The notes under the pieces are model-generated. The model did not search any database and was not told where the DNA came from. It was given only the letters and a program-made list of their open reading frames with translations. Shown here piece after piece: positions 1-9,007 of a stretch of 64,000 nt of DNA. Positions within the stretch are counted from its first letter, which is position 1, and each line of letters opens with the position of its first letter. This DNA comes from Acidobacteriaceae bacterium KBS 89. GTDB taxonomy: Bacteria > Acidobacteriota > Terriglobia > Terriglobales > Acidobacteriaceae. The position numbers and the translations under genes were made by a program. The stretch spans positions 186,001 to 250,000 of the forward strand of contig KB906757.1 of assembly GCA_000381605.1 (NCBI GenBank), read 5' to 3'.

Positions 1-913
1 TTCCCGGAGTCTCTCTGTTGAATGCCTCAATAAAATTGTCTTCCGATTCGGATCGTGGCGACCGTGACCCTCCGCCCAGTGCGGCAGAAGAGAGCATGAA
101 CGGCTGCATCTCCAACTCCAGCTCAGTAGCCACGCTCTCGACAATCGTCGTGGTCACCTGTTGCACCTGCTCAACGTACGCCAGAATTAACGAGTGCTCG
201 CAGACCAGATTGATGATGCGCGGAATTCCTCGGCTGTAGCGATGGACCAGCGCCAGCGCATCGGGAGAGAAAAGCTGCCAAGTGGCACCCGCAATTCTCA
301 AACGCTCCGTCACGTAGGCATGAGTCTGAACTTCAGTCAATGCCTGTGTCCGGCACCATAGCGAAACCCGTTGACGTAACTGCCGCACACTCGGATGACG
401 CAATTTTTCTTCGAGTTCGGGCTGCCCCGACAGAACGATCTGCAGTAATTTCTCCGACGACGTTTCAAGATTGGTCAGAAGCCGGATCTCTTCAAGCAGG
501 TCCCACGAGAGATTTTGCGCTTCATCAACTACCACCACACACGTCTCTTCCATGCGGAACCGTTCGATCAGCCAGCGGTTCAACTGCAGTAGCATGCCCG
601 ATTTCGTCCGCGTCTGCGGCACAAGGCCGAAATCTGTCAGCACAAATTCGAGAAAGTCCAGAACATCCAACCGCGGATTGAAGACAAAGGCAGTAGATAC
701 TCTGCGGTTGCTGAACGAGCTTAGCGCTCGGCGCAGGAGCGTCGTCTTCCCGGTACCGACTTCGCCCGTCAGCACCGTGAAGCCCTTACGCGCCGAGATC
801 CCGTACTCCAGACACGCGAGCGCCTCCCGCGTGTGGGGCATCATGTAGAGGAACCGAGGGTCAGGGCTGGTTCCGAATGGACTACTCTGCAGTTTGAAAA
901 AACTTTTGTACAT
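1..913 (-). CDS. ExeA-like AAA ATPase of the exosortase/EPS locus (3' end outside window)
   Basis: The 304 visible codons start at an ATG ending at 913, two bases after the stop of the chain-length gene, so the two are surely co-transcribed. The frame stays open to the window edge, so the C-terminus is missing. Seen: Walker A GEVGTGKTT at residues 50-58 and Walker B VVVVDEAQ at 126-133, followed by an ExeA/GspA-type AAA domain that includes SGQPELEEKLR. In known EPS/PEP-CTERM loci an ATPase of this type (the PEP-CTERM-associated ATPase family) lies beside the Wzz protein and is thought to help export or assembly at the inner membrane. Its exact function in EPS export is not established. The reverse-strand frames over 340-848 are shadows of this gene. 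Confidence 0.9.
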   Translation of the reverse strand, partial: MYKSFFKLQSSPFGTSPDPRFLYMMPHTREALACLEYGISARKGFTVLTGEVGTGKTTLLRRALSSFSNRRVSTAFVFNPRLDVLDFLEFVLTDFGLVPQTRTKSGMLLQLNRWLIERFRMEETCVVVVDEAQNLSWDLLEEIRLLTNLETSSEKLLQIVLSGQPELEEKLRHPSVRQLRQRVSLWCRTQALTEVQTHAYVTERLRIAGATWQLFSPDALALVHRYSRGIPRIINLVCEHSLILAYVEQVQQVTTTIVESVATELELEMQPFMLSSAALGGGSRSPRSESEDNFIEAFNRETPG

Positions 914-915
914 CG

Positions 916-2448
916 TTAGCCACCCGCATTCATCAGCGGCTTCGTGCCCGCCGTAATGTCTGGATTTCGACGCCAGAACCACTTCCTCTTCACTGTCTCT
1001 GGTTCGCCGTTGAAGGCGATAACGCCCAGCGTCGGCAGTTTCGTGAATGCCCAGATATCCCGTTCACTCCGGACGGCGGTGTCCAGGTATTCCAGCAAAG
1101 CCACGATGAGCAGGCCCAAGGCCAAGCCAGCGCCAAGGCCTCCACCAACGAACACCTGGCGCTTTGGAAACGATGGCGACTCGGGCAGATTTGGCTCATC
1201 CATAACGCGGAACTGCTCCCCTTGCTGGCGTCTCTCGAGGTCAGTCGCCATCTTGGATTGATTCATCTTGTTATTGAGATCGTCATAGAACGCTCGCGCC
1301 GTTTGGCTGTCTCGCGTAATGCTCTTGTATTCCTCTTCAACTGCAGGGCTGGATGCAACACGATCCTGATAGGTGCGAAGCTGAGCCTGGACCGCGGCCT
1401 GGTCGCGTTTCTTCTGCGCGATACCCTGGTCCATCGCACGAATCTGAAGGCGAAGCTGTTGGACAGCGGGGGGATCGGTAATCTTGGGAGTTGAAGGTGT
1501 GGCTGCGACGGCAGGTGGAGGAGGAGAAGCTGCGATCTTCTGGCGGAGTTCCGCGATCTTTCTCCTGACAGCGACCACGTCGGGATAGTCGTCCGTATAC
1601 CGCGTAGTCAGATCGGCTTCCTGCGCCAGAAGCTGCTGCAACTCCATCTGTTGCGCCTGTGGGGCCAATCCGCCATGTTCGGGAGCCTGTGTCCCCTGGT
1701 TTTGAAGCTGCATCGCCAGGATAGATTCAGCGTAGCTCTTGTCCTGCTCCATGCGCGACAGGCCCTGAGTCGCGGCATCGAGCTGCGTATTCAAGGTCGT
1801 CAGCATGTTGATGTTGGACGCCTCTGCGCCGGGCAACTTGCCCATATACATCTGTTGGAACTTTGCCAGCTTGGCATCCTGCTCATCCAGCTTCGCCTTA
1901 GCGTCCGCCAGCTGCCCCTTCAGAAAGTCAGTCGTCCCTGCCGCAGACGCCGCCCTGTCGCTAAGGTTTTCGCTTACGAAAAGCGACTGAATCTCTCCGC
2001 ACACCAATTGAGCCGTGCGCGCATCATTCGCCTTGAAGGAGATAAAGAACCCCGGCAACCCATTGGTACGTGCGATCTCTGACTGGATCGGCGCGATACC
2101 GATGTTCCTGCGAGTCATGTCAATGCGATCGTCCATCGACATCTTTCCATTCGCAAACAGATTAAAGCGCTCGATGATCGGCTGAAGCCGCGACCGGCTC
2201 AAGATCTGCTCCTTCATGCTGGCCAGCCGCCCGCTCAGGTCTTCGGTTACAACGGCTTTGACGTAGGACTCCGGGACCTTCTGCTGTTCCACCAGGACGA
2301 GCGTCTGCGAAACATACTGAGGCTGGACCAGGAAGGTAATGCCGAATCCGACGATGGGAAAGATGATTGCCGGTATAGCAATGATCCACCACCTTCGCTT
2401 CAGGATGGCAGTGTAGTCCTGTACCGTCAATGCACGATGACCAAGCAT
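916..2448 (-). CDS. Wzz/GumC-type polysaccharide chain-length determinant
   Basis: A 510-residue inner-membrane protein that sets the polymer length of a Wzy-dependent exopolysaccharide. The N-terminus reads LTVQDYTAILKRRWW, followed by a transmembrane helix (about residues 20-42). A long periplasmic coiled-coil/GNVR region follows (roughly 150-400), then a second helix near 435-455 preceded by PNLPESPSFPKR, the proline-rich motif typical of Wzz/GumC. No tyrosine-kinase domain is fused to it. The start is supported by AAGGAGTAACC directly before the ATG. It lies between the outer-membrane barrel gene (9 bp gap) and the ATPase gene (2 bp gap). Confidence 0.93.
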   Translation of the reverse strand: MLGHRALTVQDYTAILKRRWWIIAIPAIIFPIVGFGITFLVQPQYVSQTLVLVEQQKVPESYVKAVVTEDLSGRLASMKEQILSRSRLQPIIERFNLFANGKMSMDDRIDMTRRNIGIAPIQSEIARTNGLPGFFISFKANDARTAQLVCGEIQSLFVSENLSDRAASAAGTTDFLKGQLADAKAKLDEQDAKLAKFQQMYMGKLPGAEASNINMLTTLNTQLDAATQGLSRMEQDKSYAESILAMQLQNQGTQAPEHGGLAPQAQQMELQQLLAQEADLTTRYTDDYPDVVAVRRKIAELRQKIAASPPPPAVAATPSTPKITDPPAVQQLRLQIRAMDQGIAQKKRDQAAVQAQLRTYQDRVASSPAVEEEYKSITRDSQTARAFYDDLNNKMNQSKMATDLERRQQGEQFRVMDEPNLPESPSFPKRQVFVGGGLGAGLALGLLIVALLEYLDTAVRSERDIWAFTKLPTLGVIAFNGEPETVKRKWFWRRNPDITAGTKPLMNAGG

Positions 2449-2457
2449 GGTTACTCC

Positions 2458-3789
2458 TTAAAATTGTCCCAAACGGGTTGAACGGGGAGTGTAGGTGACC
2501 CCGATCCCAAACGTCTGGGACGTCCCGCTTAAAGCGTTCTGTGAAGGCAGAAAAAAGTTGTTCGATTGATTCTGGACCCCGTAGCTGGCATAGCCGGAAA
2601 AATGAGGCGTAAACGCTCGTGTAACTTGAACGCCGCCAAAAACCGTGTCGTAGACCTGGTTTGTCGGAACCGAAGTGATCCCGGAAGGCACCTGAGTAAG
2701 TCCAGAGGTATGGGAATACCCTACACTCATCGACGCTACCCACTTGCGGCCATAGGTATGTGCAAGTGATCCGTAGACGCTGTCGGCCAACGCACCGGGC
2801 AGCACTCCGGAACCACCATTGACTCCGCGTGAGTAACCCACATATGCGGTCGTTAGTCCGCGTTGGTAAGATAAGCCCGCAGTTGCCGCCACGTTCAGCG
2901 CCGAAGGAATCTGAATACTGTTCGAACTGGAGACCCACTGTGGGCCTACTGAGGCGTTAATGCTAAGCGAACGGCTGACAAGGCGCTGATAGGAGACATT
3001 GATGCCACGCGTTTCGATATCAGGAGTCGTAATTCCGGCCGCAGGCCCGCTGTATGTATACGACGAGTAGACGGCGTCCAGGCTCATGGAGCTTCGCGCA
3101 TTCAGATGTTGATTGACCGCGACGATGCCCGAAACCTGGCTATAGTCCAACCCAGCGTTATCGTCAAAATAATGAAGCGCCGACCAGAAACCGGATCCGC
3201 TGATCGACGTTGCATGGCCTATCTGTCGCTCAGCACTCCCACCCAATGTGTTCCCAATTCGGTTTCCAGAGGTCGACAGGATTCCCCCGGCAGGACCTTG
3301 TGCTGGCCCTTGAATTGGTATCGCTCCAAGATCGCCTACGCCGGGTATTCCCGATATTCCTGTCGTTGGAGACTGCGGCAGGAAGCTAATCGAATCCGAG
3401 ATGTTGAAGACCCAGTTCCGGGTAACGAGGCCCTGCGACACTGATCCACTCGTGTAGTACTGTGTGCCCTGGCCCGACTGATTCCCGAAGATAATGCCAC
3501 CGGTAACAATCGAGTTGAACGGATGCACTGTACTCTTTCCCGTATAAGCTACGTTTCCGGAGAGTACCGTCGCATAGGTGGTCTCGGAGGGGCCGTAGTA
3601 TCCAAACTGGACGATTTCGGACGCACTCAAAGCGTAATGGAGCACTCCGTCGGGGGTTGGGAGATTGGGCCCCGCGCTACCTGAACTCATCGCTGATCCA
3701 CCGGCCGGGATTGCTTGACCATAGGAAATCGTGCCCGCCGTGAAGAGCAGCGCCGATATCGCTATTCGAAATTTCATTGCGTTTCTCAT
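2458..3789 (-). CDS. Outer-membrane beta-barrel protein of the EPS operon
   Basis: A 443-residue protein with a signal peptide (MKFRIAISALLFTAGTISYG from the fifth codon). The mature part is Ser/Gly/Thr/Tyr-rich with alternating hydrophobic residues and ends in VTYTPRSTRLGQF, consistent with an outer-membrane barrel. The ATG overlaps the stop of the upstream SLBB gene as ATGA; a second in-frame ATG four codons later could also be the start. Barrel proteins at this operon position in other exosortase/EPS loci are thought to work with the Wza-like exporter. I cannot assign a precise family. Confidence 0.75.
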   Translation of the reverse strand: MRNAMKFRIAISALLFTAGTISYGQAIPAGGSAMSSGSAGPNLPTPDGVLHYALSASEIVQFGYYGPSETTYATVLSGNVAYTGKSTVHPFNSIVTGGIIFGNQSGQGTQYYTSGSVSQGLVTRNWVFNISDSISFLPQSPTTGISGIPGVGDLGAIPIQGPAQGPAGGILSTSGNRIGNTLGGSAERQIGHATSISGSGFWSALHYFDDNAGLDYSQVSGIVAVNQHLNARSSMSLDAVYSSYTYSGPAAGITTPDIETRGINVSYQRLVSRSLSINASVGPQWVSSSNSIQIPSALNVAATAGLSYQRGLTTAYVGYSRGVNGGSGVLPGALADSVYGSLAHTYGRKWVASMSVGYSHTSGLTQVPSGITSVPTNQVYDTVFGGVQVTRAFTPHFSGYASYGVQNQSNNFFLPSQNALSGTSQTFGIGVTYTPRSTRLGQF

Positions 3790-4457
3790 GGAACGACGAT
3801 TGTGTCCCCCGGGATGAGTGACACCCCTTGGTTGTCGCCTTTCAGCGCCTGCTTATAGTTGAACGGTATCTTTTGCTGTTTACCGCCCACGGTACGCAAG
3901 ATGTAAATGCGCTTCGAATTGGCAAACTGCGTCAGCCCTCCGGCAGTGACAATAGCCTGCAAAGGGGTCATTCCCGGCGTCATCATAATGGGGCCGACTT
4001 TGTTCACCTCACCGACAGTAAAGACCCGCTGGCTATTAACTCCGAGCACTACGACCGTCACCACAGGGTCCTGAATGTACTTCTTGAGCCGTTGGCCGAT
4101 GTCGGCAGAGAGCGCCATTGGCGTCATACCCGCCGCCTTTAGGTCTCCTACCAGAACAAGAGAGATCATTCCGTCAGGACGAACCGGTATCGTGCCCGAA
4201 AGGGTAGGCTCCTTCCACACCGTGATTTGAAGTGAATCCTCTGCCCCAATCACGTATCGATCGGGGTCGATCGCGCCCCCCAGATTGGATCTGGAGGCCG
4301 GAGCCAAGGCGCTCTGCTGCCCTGAGGCCGGAACAGGCGACGAAGTCGCTGGCTGGGTCGGTGGCGCCGGCGCAGCCGACGCTTTGGGAGCTTGTGCAAC
4401 ACCCGCGACCGAACTCATGACCAGCATCACCGTCAATTTGGAACAAATCTGCTTCAT
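3786..4457 (-). CDS. Polysaccharide export protein, Wza/EpsE type with SLBB domain
   Basis: A 223-residue periplasmic/outer-membrane export protein. It has a cleavable signal peptide (MKQICSKLTVMLVMSSVAG, then VAQA) and a Pro/Ala-rich linker. The polysaccharide-export domain begins at DRYVIGAEDSLQITVWKE and includes VRPDGMISLVLVGDLKAAG. An SLBB domain follows, with VFTVGEVNKVGPIMM and TPLQAIVTAGGL. There is no LxGC lipobox, unlike classical Wza. I chose the ATG ending at 4457 because TAGGAGTAATTTC precedes it and the signal peptide begins there; a longer frame upstream has no such support. It is the first gene of the leftward export operon and is ATGA-coupled to the barrel gene. Confidence 0.92.
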   Translation of the reverse strand: MKQICSKLTVMLVMSSVAGVAQAPKASAAPAPPTQPATSSPVPASGQQSALAPASRSNLGGAIDPDRYVIGAEDSLQITVWKEPTLSGTIPVRPDGMISLVLVGDLKAAGMTPMALSADIGQRLKKYIQDPVVTVVVLGVNSQRVFTVGEVNKVGPIMMTPGMTPLQAIVTAGGLTQFANSKRIYILRTVGGKQQKIPFNYKQALKGDNQGVSLIPGDTIVVP

Positions 4458-4908
4458 GAAATTACTCCTACCCTTGTAACCCTGGATTGGTCCATTCCGT
4501 CTCCCGGACTCCGTTCTCGCCAAGCCTTTATTACCTCAGATGCTTCAAATTCGGAGCGCAAAGGTCGACCACTACCTTGTCTGGCCGGGATTCCCGCCAG
4601 CAATAGTCTATCCATAACGTCTTCATCGGCCGTAAACCCATGAACCTTGGGAGATACGGCCCTTCCCATTCGCTTTTACCCCTCCTTCTTCCGAGGCTAA
4701 AACCGTACAACGTGCCAAAATTATTTGGTCCAACAGTCGATAAGTCCCCCAAGGTCGAGGACTGAAGCGGTAGCTATCATCTCGTATGCAGATTAGCAGT
4801 CCGGATGCCAAAAGCGTTTCCCTATGGGGGGCACGTTGCCTACCACTTTCGTTTAGTGGAGATAGGTCATAAATTAGGGAGATTCGGCCGCCCGAAGAGG
4901 TAGGCTCA

Positions 4909-4937
4909 TTGCTTACACGTTATACGTGAAGTATAAC
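4909..4937 (+). promoter_or_regulatory. Predicted sigma-70 promoter of the exosortase operon
   Basis: TTGCTT at 4909-4914 and TATAAC at 4932-4937 are separated by exactly 17 bp, close to the consensus -35/-10 arrangement. Transcription would begin near 4944, about 26 nt before the exosortase ATG at 4970. The -10 box lies inside the right arm of a perfect inverted repeat, suggesting repressor control. Confidence 0.6.
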
Positions 4938-4939
4938 GT
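4917..4939. promoter_or_regulatory. Perfect inverted repeat (candidate operator)
   Basis: ACGTTATAC (4917-4925) and GTATAACGT (4931-4939) are perfect 9-bp arms separated by the 5-bp spacer GTGAA. The element overlaps the spacer and -10 box of the predicted promoter, so a dimeric repressor bound here would block RNA polymerase. No regulator gene is adjacent, so the binding protein is unknown. Confidence 0.6.
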
Positions 4940-4969
4940 CATATTAACCACCCAGGGACCCTCCACGCC

Positions 4970-5881
4970 ATGCCCTATACACCGGATCTCGTCGCAAAGG
5001 AAGCGGACCTCAAATTCCCCAATTCCGACAGGTCCAGCACCTCGTCGCGGAGCGACTGGATTCCTTACGCAATTATTGCGGTCCTGCTCTGTGTTCTCTA
5101 CTACCGGGTCGCCCTCAAGCTGGTGTACGACTGGTACACAATCCCCGACTACTCTCACGGTTTCCTGGTACCGCTCTTCGCAGCCTTCCTCGTCTGGGAC
5201 AAAAGGAGGGTTCTCAGCAGCATACCCACTAAGCAGACCTGGGCCGGAATCGCACTGGTCGTAGTTTCCATTGGGGTTTTGATCCTTGGTGTCTATGGTG
5301 TCGAGCTGTTTACCGCCCGCATGTCCTTTGTTATGTTACTGACCGGCCTGATCTGGACATTCTTCGGCTGGGCTATGGTGCGCGCGCTGGCGTTCCCTCT
5401 CCTCGTTCTTATCCTTGCCATTCCGTTCCCTGCGATCGTCTTCAACCAGATCACCTTCCCGCTGCAGTTGCTGGCTTCAAGAATCGCCAGTGACATCCTG
5501 CCGATGCTTGGAGTTCCAACGCTCCACGAAGGAAACGTCATCAAACTACCGATTATGGATCTGGAGGTCGCTGAGGCCTGTAGCGGCATCCGTTCCTTAA
5601 TGAGCCTATTCACCCTTGCCGTCTTCTACGGCTACTTCCTGGAGCGCAGCACGAAACGTCGTGTCATTCTGGCTCTTGCCAGCATCCCCATTGCAGTAAC
5701 CGCCAATGTCGCCCGTATCGTCGGCACGGGCCTCTGCGTTCAGTATTGGGACCCAGAAAAAGCACTCGGGTTCTTCCACGAGTTTTCTGGCTGGGTCATG
5801 TTTGTCATCTCGCTCGGTTGCCTCTATCTGGTCCACCGCCTTATGCGGCTCGCCTCCTCGACGAAGGAGAAAATCGCATGA
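4970..5881 (+). CDS. Exosortase (EpsH/XrtA-type transpeptidase)
   Basis: A 303-residue polytopic inner-membrane cysteine protease/transpeptidase that recognises PEP-CTERM tails, cuts them and probably couples the protein to a cell-envelope acceptor. About eight hydrophobic helices are visible. The family's catalytic residues are present: Cys204 in EACSGIRSL, Arg249 in VTANVARIVG and His270 in FFHEFSGW. The length is normal for the family. The stop overlaps the EpsI start as ATGA, so the two are translationally coupled. The only PEP-CTERM substrate seen in this window is encoded at 35521-36222. The membership in the XrtA subtype is inferred from the EPS context, not proved. Confidence 0.95.
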   Translation: MPYTPDLVAKEADLKFPNSDRSSTSSRSDWIPYAIIAVLLCVLYYRVALKLVYDWYTIPDYSHGFLVPLFAAFLVWDKRRVLSSIPTKQTWAGIALVVVSIGVLILGVYGVELFTARMSFVMLLTGLIWTFFGWAMVRALAFPLLVLILAIPFPAIVFNQITFPLQLLASRIASDILPMLGVPTLHEGNVIKLPIMDLEVAEACSGIRSLMSLFTLAVFYGYFLERSTKRRVILALASIPIAVTANVARIVGTGLCVQYWDPEKALGFFHEFSGWVMFVISLGCLYLVHRLMRLASSTKEKIA

Positions 5882-6534
5882 AATCTCCCCGGTTCTGGAT
5901 CATTATTGTCCTACTCACGTCGACCATCTTCGTCCTTCAGGGCCGTGGGGACGTGGACCAGGTTCCGCCCAGCGAGCCACTTCGCCTGATGCCAAAGAAC
6001 TTCGGCCCCTGGGTCGCTCAGGACATTCCTCTCACTCAGGACACCCTGGATGTCCTTGGAAAAGGAGATTTTCTCAACCGCATCTACACCTACAGGACGG
6101 AACCCGGAGCGCCGCCCCAACCTCCCATCAGCCTCTTTATTGGTTACTTTGCCAGTCAAAGGACCGGTCAGACGATGCACTCGCCGCAGAACTGCCTCCC
6201 GGGCGCCGGCTGGACCTTCGAGTCGAAGGATTACACAACCATCAGTGACATTAACGGCAAGGACTACAAGGTGGGCGAGTATGTCATTGGCAACGGCGAG
6301 ACCAAGCAATTCGTCATCTACTGGTATCAGGCCCACGGTCGCAGCGTGCCCAACGAATACGTTGCCAAAGGGTATATGGTTACCGACGCCATCCGCATGA
6401 ACCGGACAGACGGCGCGCTGGTCCGTGTGATCACTCAGGTGCTTCCGTCCGAGTCTTTGGAGTCTGCGAAGGCCCGTGCCATTCACTTCACCCAACAGAT
6501 GGCTCCCGACCTGCCGCGGTTCATTCCGGATTAG
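5878..6534 (+). CDS. EpsI-family exosortase-associated protein
   Basis: A 218-residue protein with one N-terminal membrane anchor (FWIIIVLLTSTIFVL) and a periplasmic EpsI domain carrying the characteristic HSPQNCLPGAGW motif (His101, Cys106). The ATG is fused to the exosortase stop, which fixes the start; a longer in-frame extension would run back inside the exosortase gene. EpsI domains occur either as C-terminal fusions to exosortases or as adjacent genes, as here. They are required for EPS production in Methylobacillus, but their biochemical activity is unknown. Confidence 0.92.
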   Translation: MKSPRFWIIIVLLTSTIFVLQGRGDVDQVPPSEPLRLMPKNFGPWVAQDIPLTQDTLDVLGKGDFLNRIYTYRTEPGAPPQPPISLFIGYFASQRTGQTMHSPQNCLPGAGWTFESKDYTTISDINGKDYKVGEYVIGNGETKQFVIYWYQAHGRSVPNEYVAKGYMVTDAIRMNRTDGALVRVITQVLPSESLESAKARAIHFTQQMAPDLPRFIPD

Positions 6535-6647
6535 GATCAATTGTCCGCGGTTCTACATAGGTTGTGTCAGTGCCCCAACGTGCAAAAATCAATAACATCA
6601 GAAGCAAGAAAACAGAGTTTGGTCGAAAATAATTGAGGAAATCTGCA

Positions 6648-8945
6648 ATGCAAATTTCACTATCCCGGGCAACGCTTCGAGTCTCAGCAGTCTTGACTGT
6701 TTCACTTGCACTAGGTCTCACCGTGGGTTGCCACCGTGATCCCAACAAGCAGAAGCAGAAATACCTCGAAAGCGGCAAGCGCTTTGCAGAACAAGGCAAA
6801 CTGGGAGAGGCCAGGATTCAGTTCGCCAACGCGCTCAAGGTCGACCGCAACTTTGCCGAAGCCCATTATCAACTTTCCAAGATCTTCATGAAGCAGGGAT
6901 CGGTCGGCCCTGCATACGGAGAGCTGATGCGCACAGTCGATCTTCAGCCAGGCAACATTCAGGCACGTATCGACCTTGGCAACATGCTCGTCGCTGGGAA
7001 GCAAGCGGACCGCGCCGCCGATCAGGCCAATGCCATACTGGCCATCGATCCGAACAACGCCGACGCCCATGCCCTGCTCTCCGGCGTTGCCGCTGCCAAA
7101 GGAGATCGCGCCCAAGCGCTGGTACAAATCCAGAAGGCTCTATCAATCGATCCGAACCGCGCCAGCTTTCACGCCACGCTTGGCTTTCTGCAAAGCAGCG
7201 ATCCCACCACTGCGGCCGCCGGCGAAGACCAGCTCCGTAAGGCGGTCTCGCTCGATGACAAAAACATAACGGCTCATCTCGTCCTCGCCGCTCTTCTGCA
7301 GCGAAAAGGTGATATGCAGGGCGCTCAGGACCAGCTGAAGGCCGCCATCGCAGCCGATCCGAAGAACGCCATGGCACGCGCCAGCCTCGCCGAACTCTAC
7401 ATGCGGCAGAACGACAACGCCAAGGCGGAAGCAACCCTCCGTCAGGCAGCGGAAGACCTATCCGACTCCGAGAGCGGCGCCGGCATGCTCGCGACCTACT
7501 TCATCCGAACCAATCAGCTCGTGCCTGGAGCGGCAGCCTACGCCGACCTCGTCGCTAAACATCCCAAGAGCACTCCACTCAAAGTCGCCTATCTGCGTCT
7601 TTTGATTTTGAACAAGGATCTTCCGAAGGCCAGAACTGTCGGTGCTGAACTCGCTAAGACCGACCCTAACGTTCCCGAAGTAGCCGTCCTCAACGGCATG
7701 CTGTTGCTTAACGACGGCAAGACTAACGAAGCATTGACCGCGCTTCAAAAGGCAGCCAAGGCCAATCCGGACAGTCTTGTCGTCAAGATCTGGCTCGGTC
7801 GCGCGGCACGCGCCAAGGGCGATATGACGTTGGCCCAGCAGAGCTTCCGCGATGCGGTCAAGCTCAACCCGGGCAGTCTGGAGGCGCAGTCGGGGCTCGC
7901 CGAGATTTCAATCGATGCGCACGATTTCAACGGTCTCGAACAGGTTGCCGAGGCAGCGATCGCGGTCAATCCGCGATTCGCGCCTGCCTATCTATGGCGC
8001 GGCATGGCCGAAGGCAACAAGAGAGCCTTCGATAAGGCGGACGCGGACTTCCACCAGGCGATCAAGCTCGACCCTAAGAACTTTTCCGGTTACCTGGAAC
8101 TCGCGCAGCTACGTCTGATCCAGCAAAAGGTCCCCGAGGCCAAAACTCTGCTCGAACAGGCGCTTGAACTGAACCCCAACTCTGCCAGAACCCTTCGCTT
8201 CCTTGCATCGGCTCTCGTGTTTGAAAAGCAGCCCGCACAGGCTATCAGCCGCGTGCAGGCACAAATCGCCAAGTCACCGCAGAACAGCGAAATGTACGAT
8301 CTACTTGCGGAACTCCAGACGGCCACCGGAGATCCCAAGGGAGCGCTCGCCTCTGCCGAAAAGGCGATGCAGATTAACCCCAACGATGGCGCGGCCGTCA
8401 TTGCCTACACTCGCGCGGAGGTTGGCTCCGGCGATCCCGCTAAAGCGGTGGCCAAGTGGCAGCAGTGGACCAAAGACCACCCCACCGACGTGCGTGGCTT
8501 CACCCTGCTTGGCTCCCTGCAAGAGTCGCAGGGCGACCGTACCGGAGCCATGGACAGCTACAAGAAGGCCCTTGCCCTCCAACCGGAGCAGCCAATCGCC
8601 GCCAATAACCTGGCCTTCCTGATGGTCGAAACCGGCCAGAATCTCGACGTGGCTCTCTCTCTGGCGCAAGTCGCCCGTCGCGGTATGCCCAACTCGCCCA
8701 GCAGCGGCGACACATTGGCCTGGATTTACTACCAGAAGGGCAACTACGCCTCCGCCCGCGACTTGCTTGAGGAGGCGATCAAACTAGCACCGAACGACGC
8801 CGCCATCCACTATCACCTGGGTATGACGTACGCCAAGCTATCAAATAGCTCCGACGCCATCACCCACCTGAAAAAAGCAGCGGCGTTGGCGCCTAATACG
8901 CAGACCGCAAAGGACGCCGACAAAGAACTCGCGCTACTTGGTTGA
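6648..8945 (+). CDS. PrsT-like TPR lipoprotein of the exosortase/EPS system
   Basis: A 765-residue TPR protein. The start is the ATG at 6648, preceded by TTGAGGAAATCTGCA; a TTG 15 bp upstream is less likely. The signal peptide ends in a lipobox, LTVGC, making Cys28 the predicted lipidated residue. The rest is near-continuous tetratricopeptide repeats (for example AEAHYQLSKIF, AIHYHLGMTYAKL), about 18-20 units. This matches the length and layout of the PEP-CTERM-system TPR protein PrsT, usually encoded next to exosortase and presumed to scaffold export proteins in the periplasm. It follows epsI by 113 bp on the same strand. Confidence 0.88.
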   Translation: MQISLSRATLRVSAVLTVSLALGLTVGCHRDPNKQKQKYLESGKRFAEQGKLGEARIQFANALKVDRNFAEAHYQLSKIFMKQGSVGPAYGELMRTVDLQPGNIQARIDLGNMLVAGKQADRAADQANAILAIDPNNADAHALLSGVAAAKGDRAQALVQIQKALSIDPNRASFHATLGFLQSSDPTTAAAGEDQLRKAVSLDDKNITAHLVLAALLQRKGDMQGAQDQLKAAIAADPKNAMARASLAELYMRQNDNAKAEATLRQAAEDLSDSESGAGMLATYFIRTNQLVPGAAAYADLVAKHPKSTPLKVAYLRLLILNKDLPKARTVGAELAKTDPNVPEVAVLNGMLLLNDGKTNEALTALQKAAKANPDSLVVKIWLGRAARAKGDMTLAQQSFRDAVKLNPGSLEAQSGLAEISIDAHDFNGLEQVAEAAIAVNPRFAPAYLWRGMAEGNKRAFDKADADFHQAIKLDPKNFSGYLELAQLRLIQQKVPEAKTLLEQALELNPNSARTLRFLASALVFEKQPAQAISRVQAQIAKSPQNSEMYDLLAELQTATGDPKGALASAEKAMQINPNDGAAVIAYTRAEVGSGDPAKAVAKWQQWTKDHPTDVRGFTLLGSLQESQGDRTGAMDSYKKALALQPEQPIAANNLAFLMVETGQNLDVALSLAQVARRGMPNSPSSGDTLAWIYYQKGNYASARDLLEEAIKLAPNDAAIHYHLGMTYAKLSNSSDAITHLKKAAALAPNTQTAKDADKELALLG

Positions 8946-9007
8946 GCGACTAGTCCTGCACACGCGGTCCTCACATTGGCGGTCTCAATCAGGTCCGTTC
9001 GCTGCTC

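Larger units (their letters stand above)
4458..4969. other. 512-bp divergent intergenic region of the EPS/exosortase locus
   Basis: No convincing gene lies here. The short frames have no ribosome-binding site or recognisable domain. The right end holds the exosortase promoter and an inverted repeat, annotated separately. A promoter for the leftward SLBB operon must lie in the region too, but I could not identify one with confidence. Confidence 0.7.

Noticed and set aside
340..848. Forward-strand open frames over the ATPase gene
   Set aside because: The reverse frame has Walker A and B motifs and a clear start; the forward frames have no domain or ribosome-binding site.
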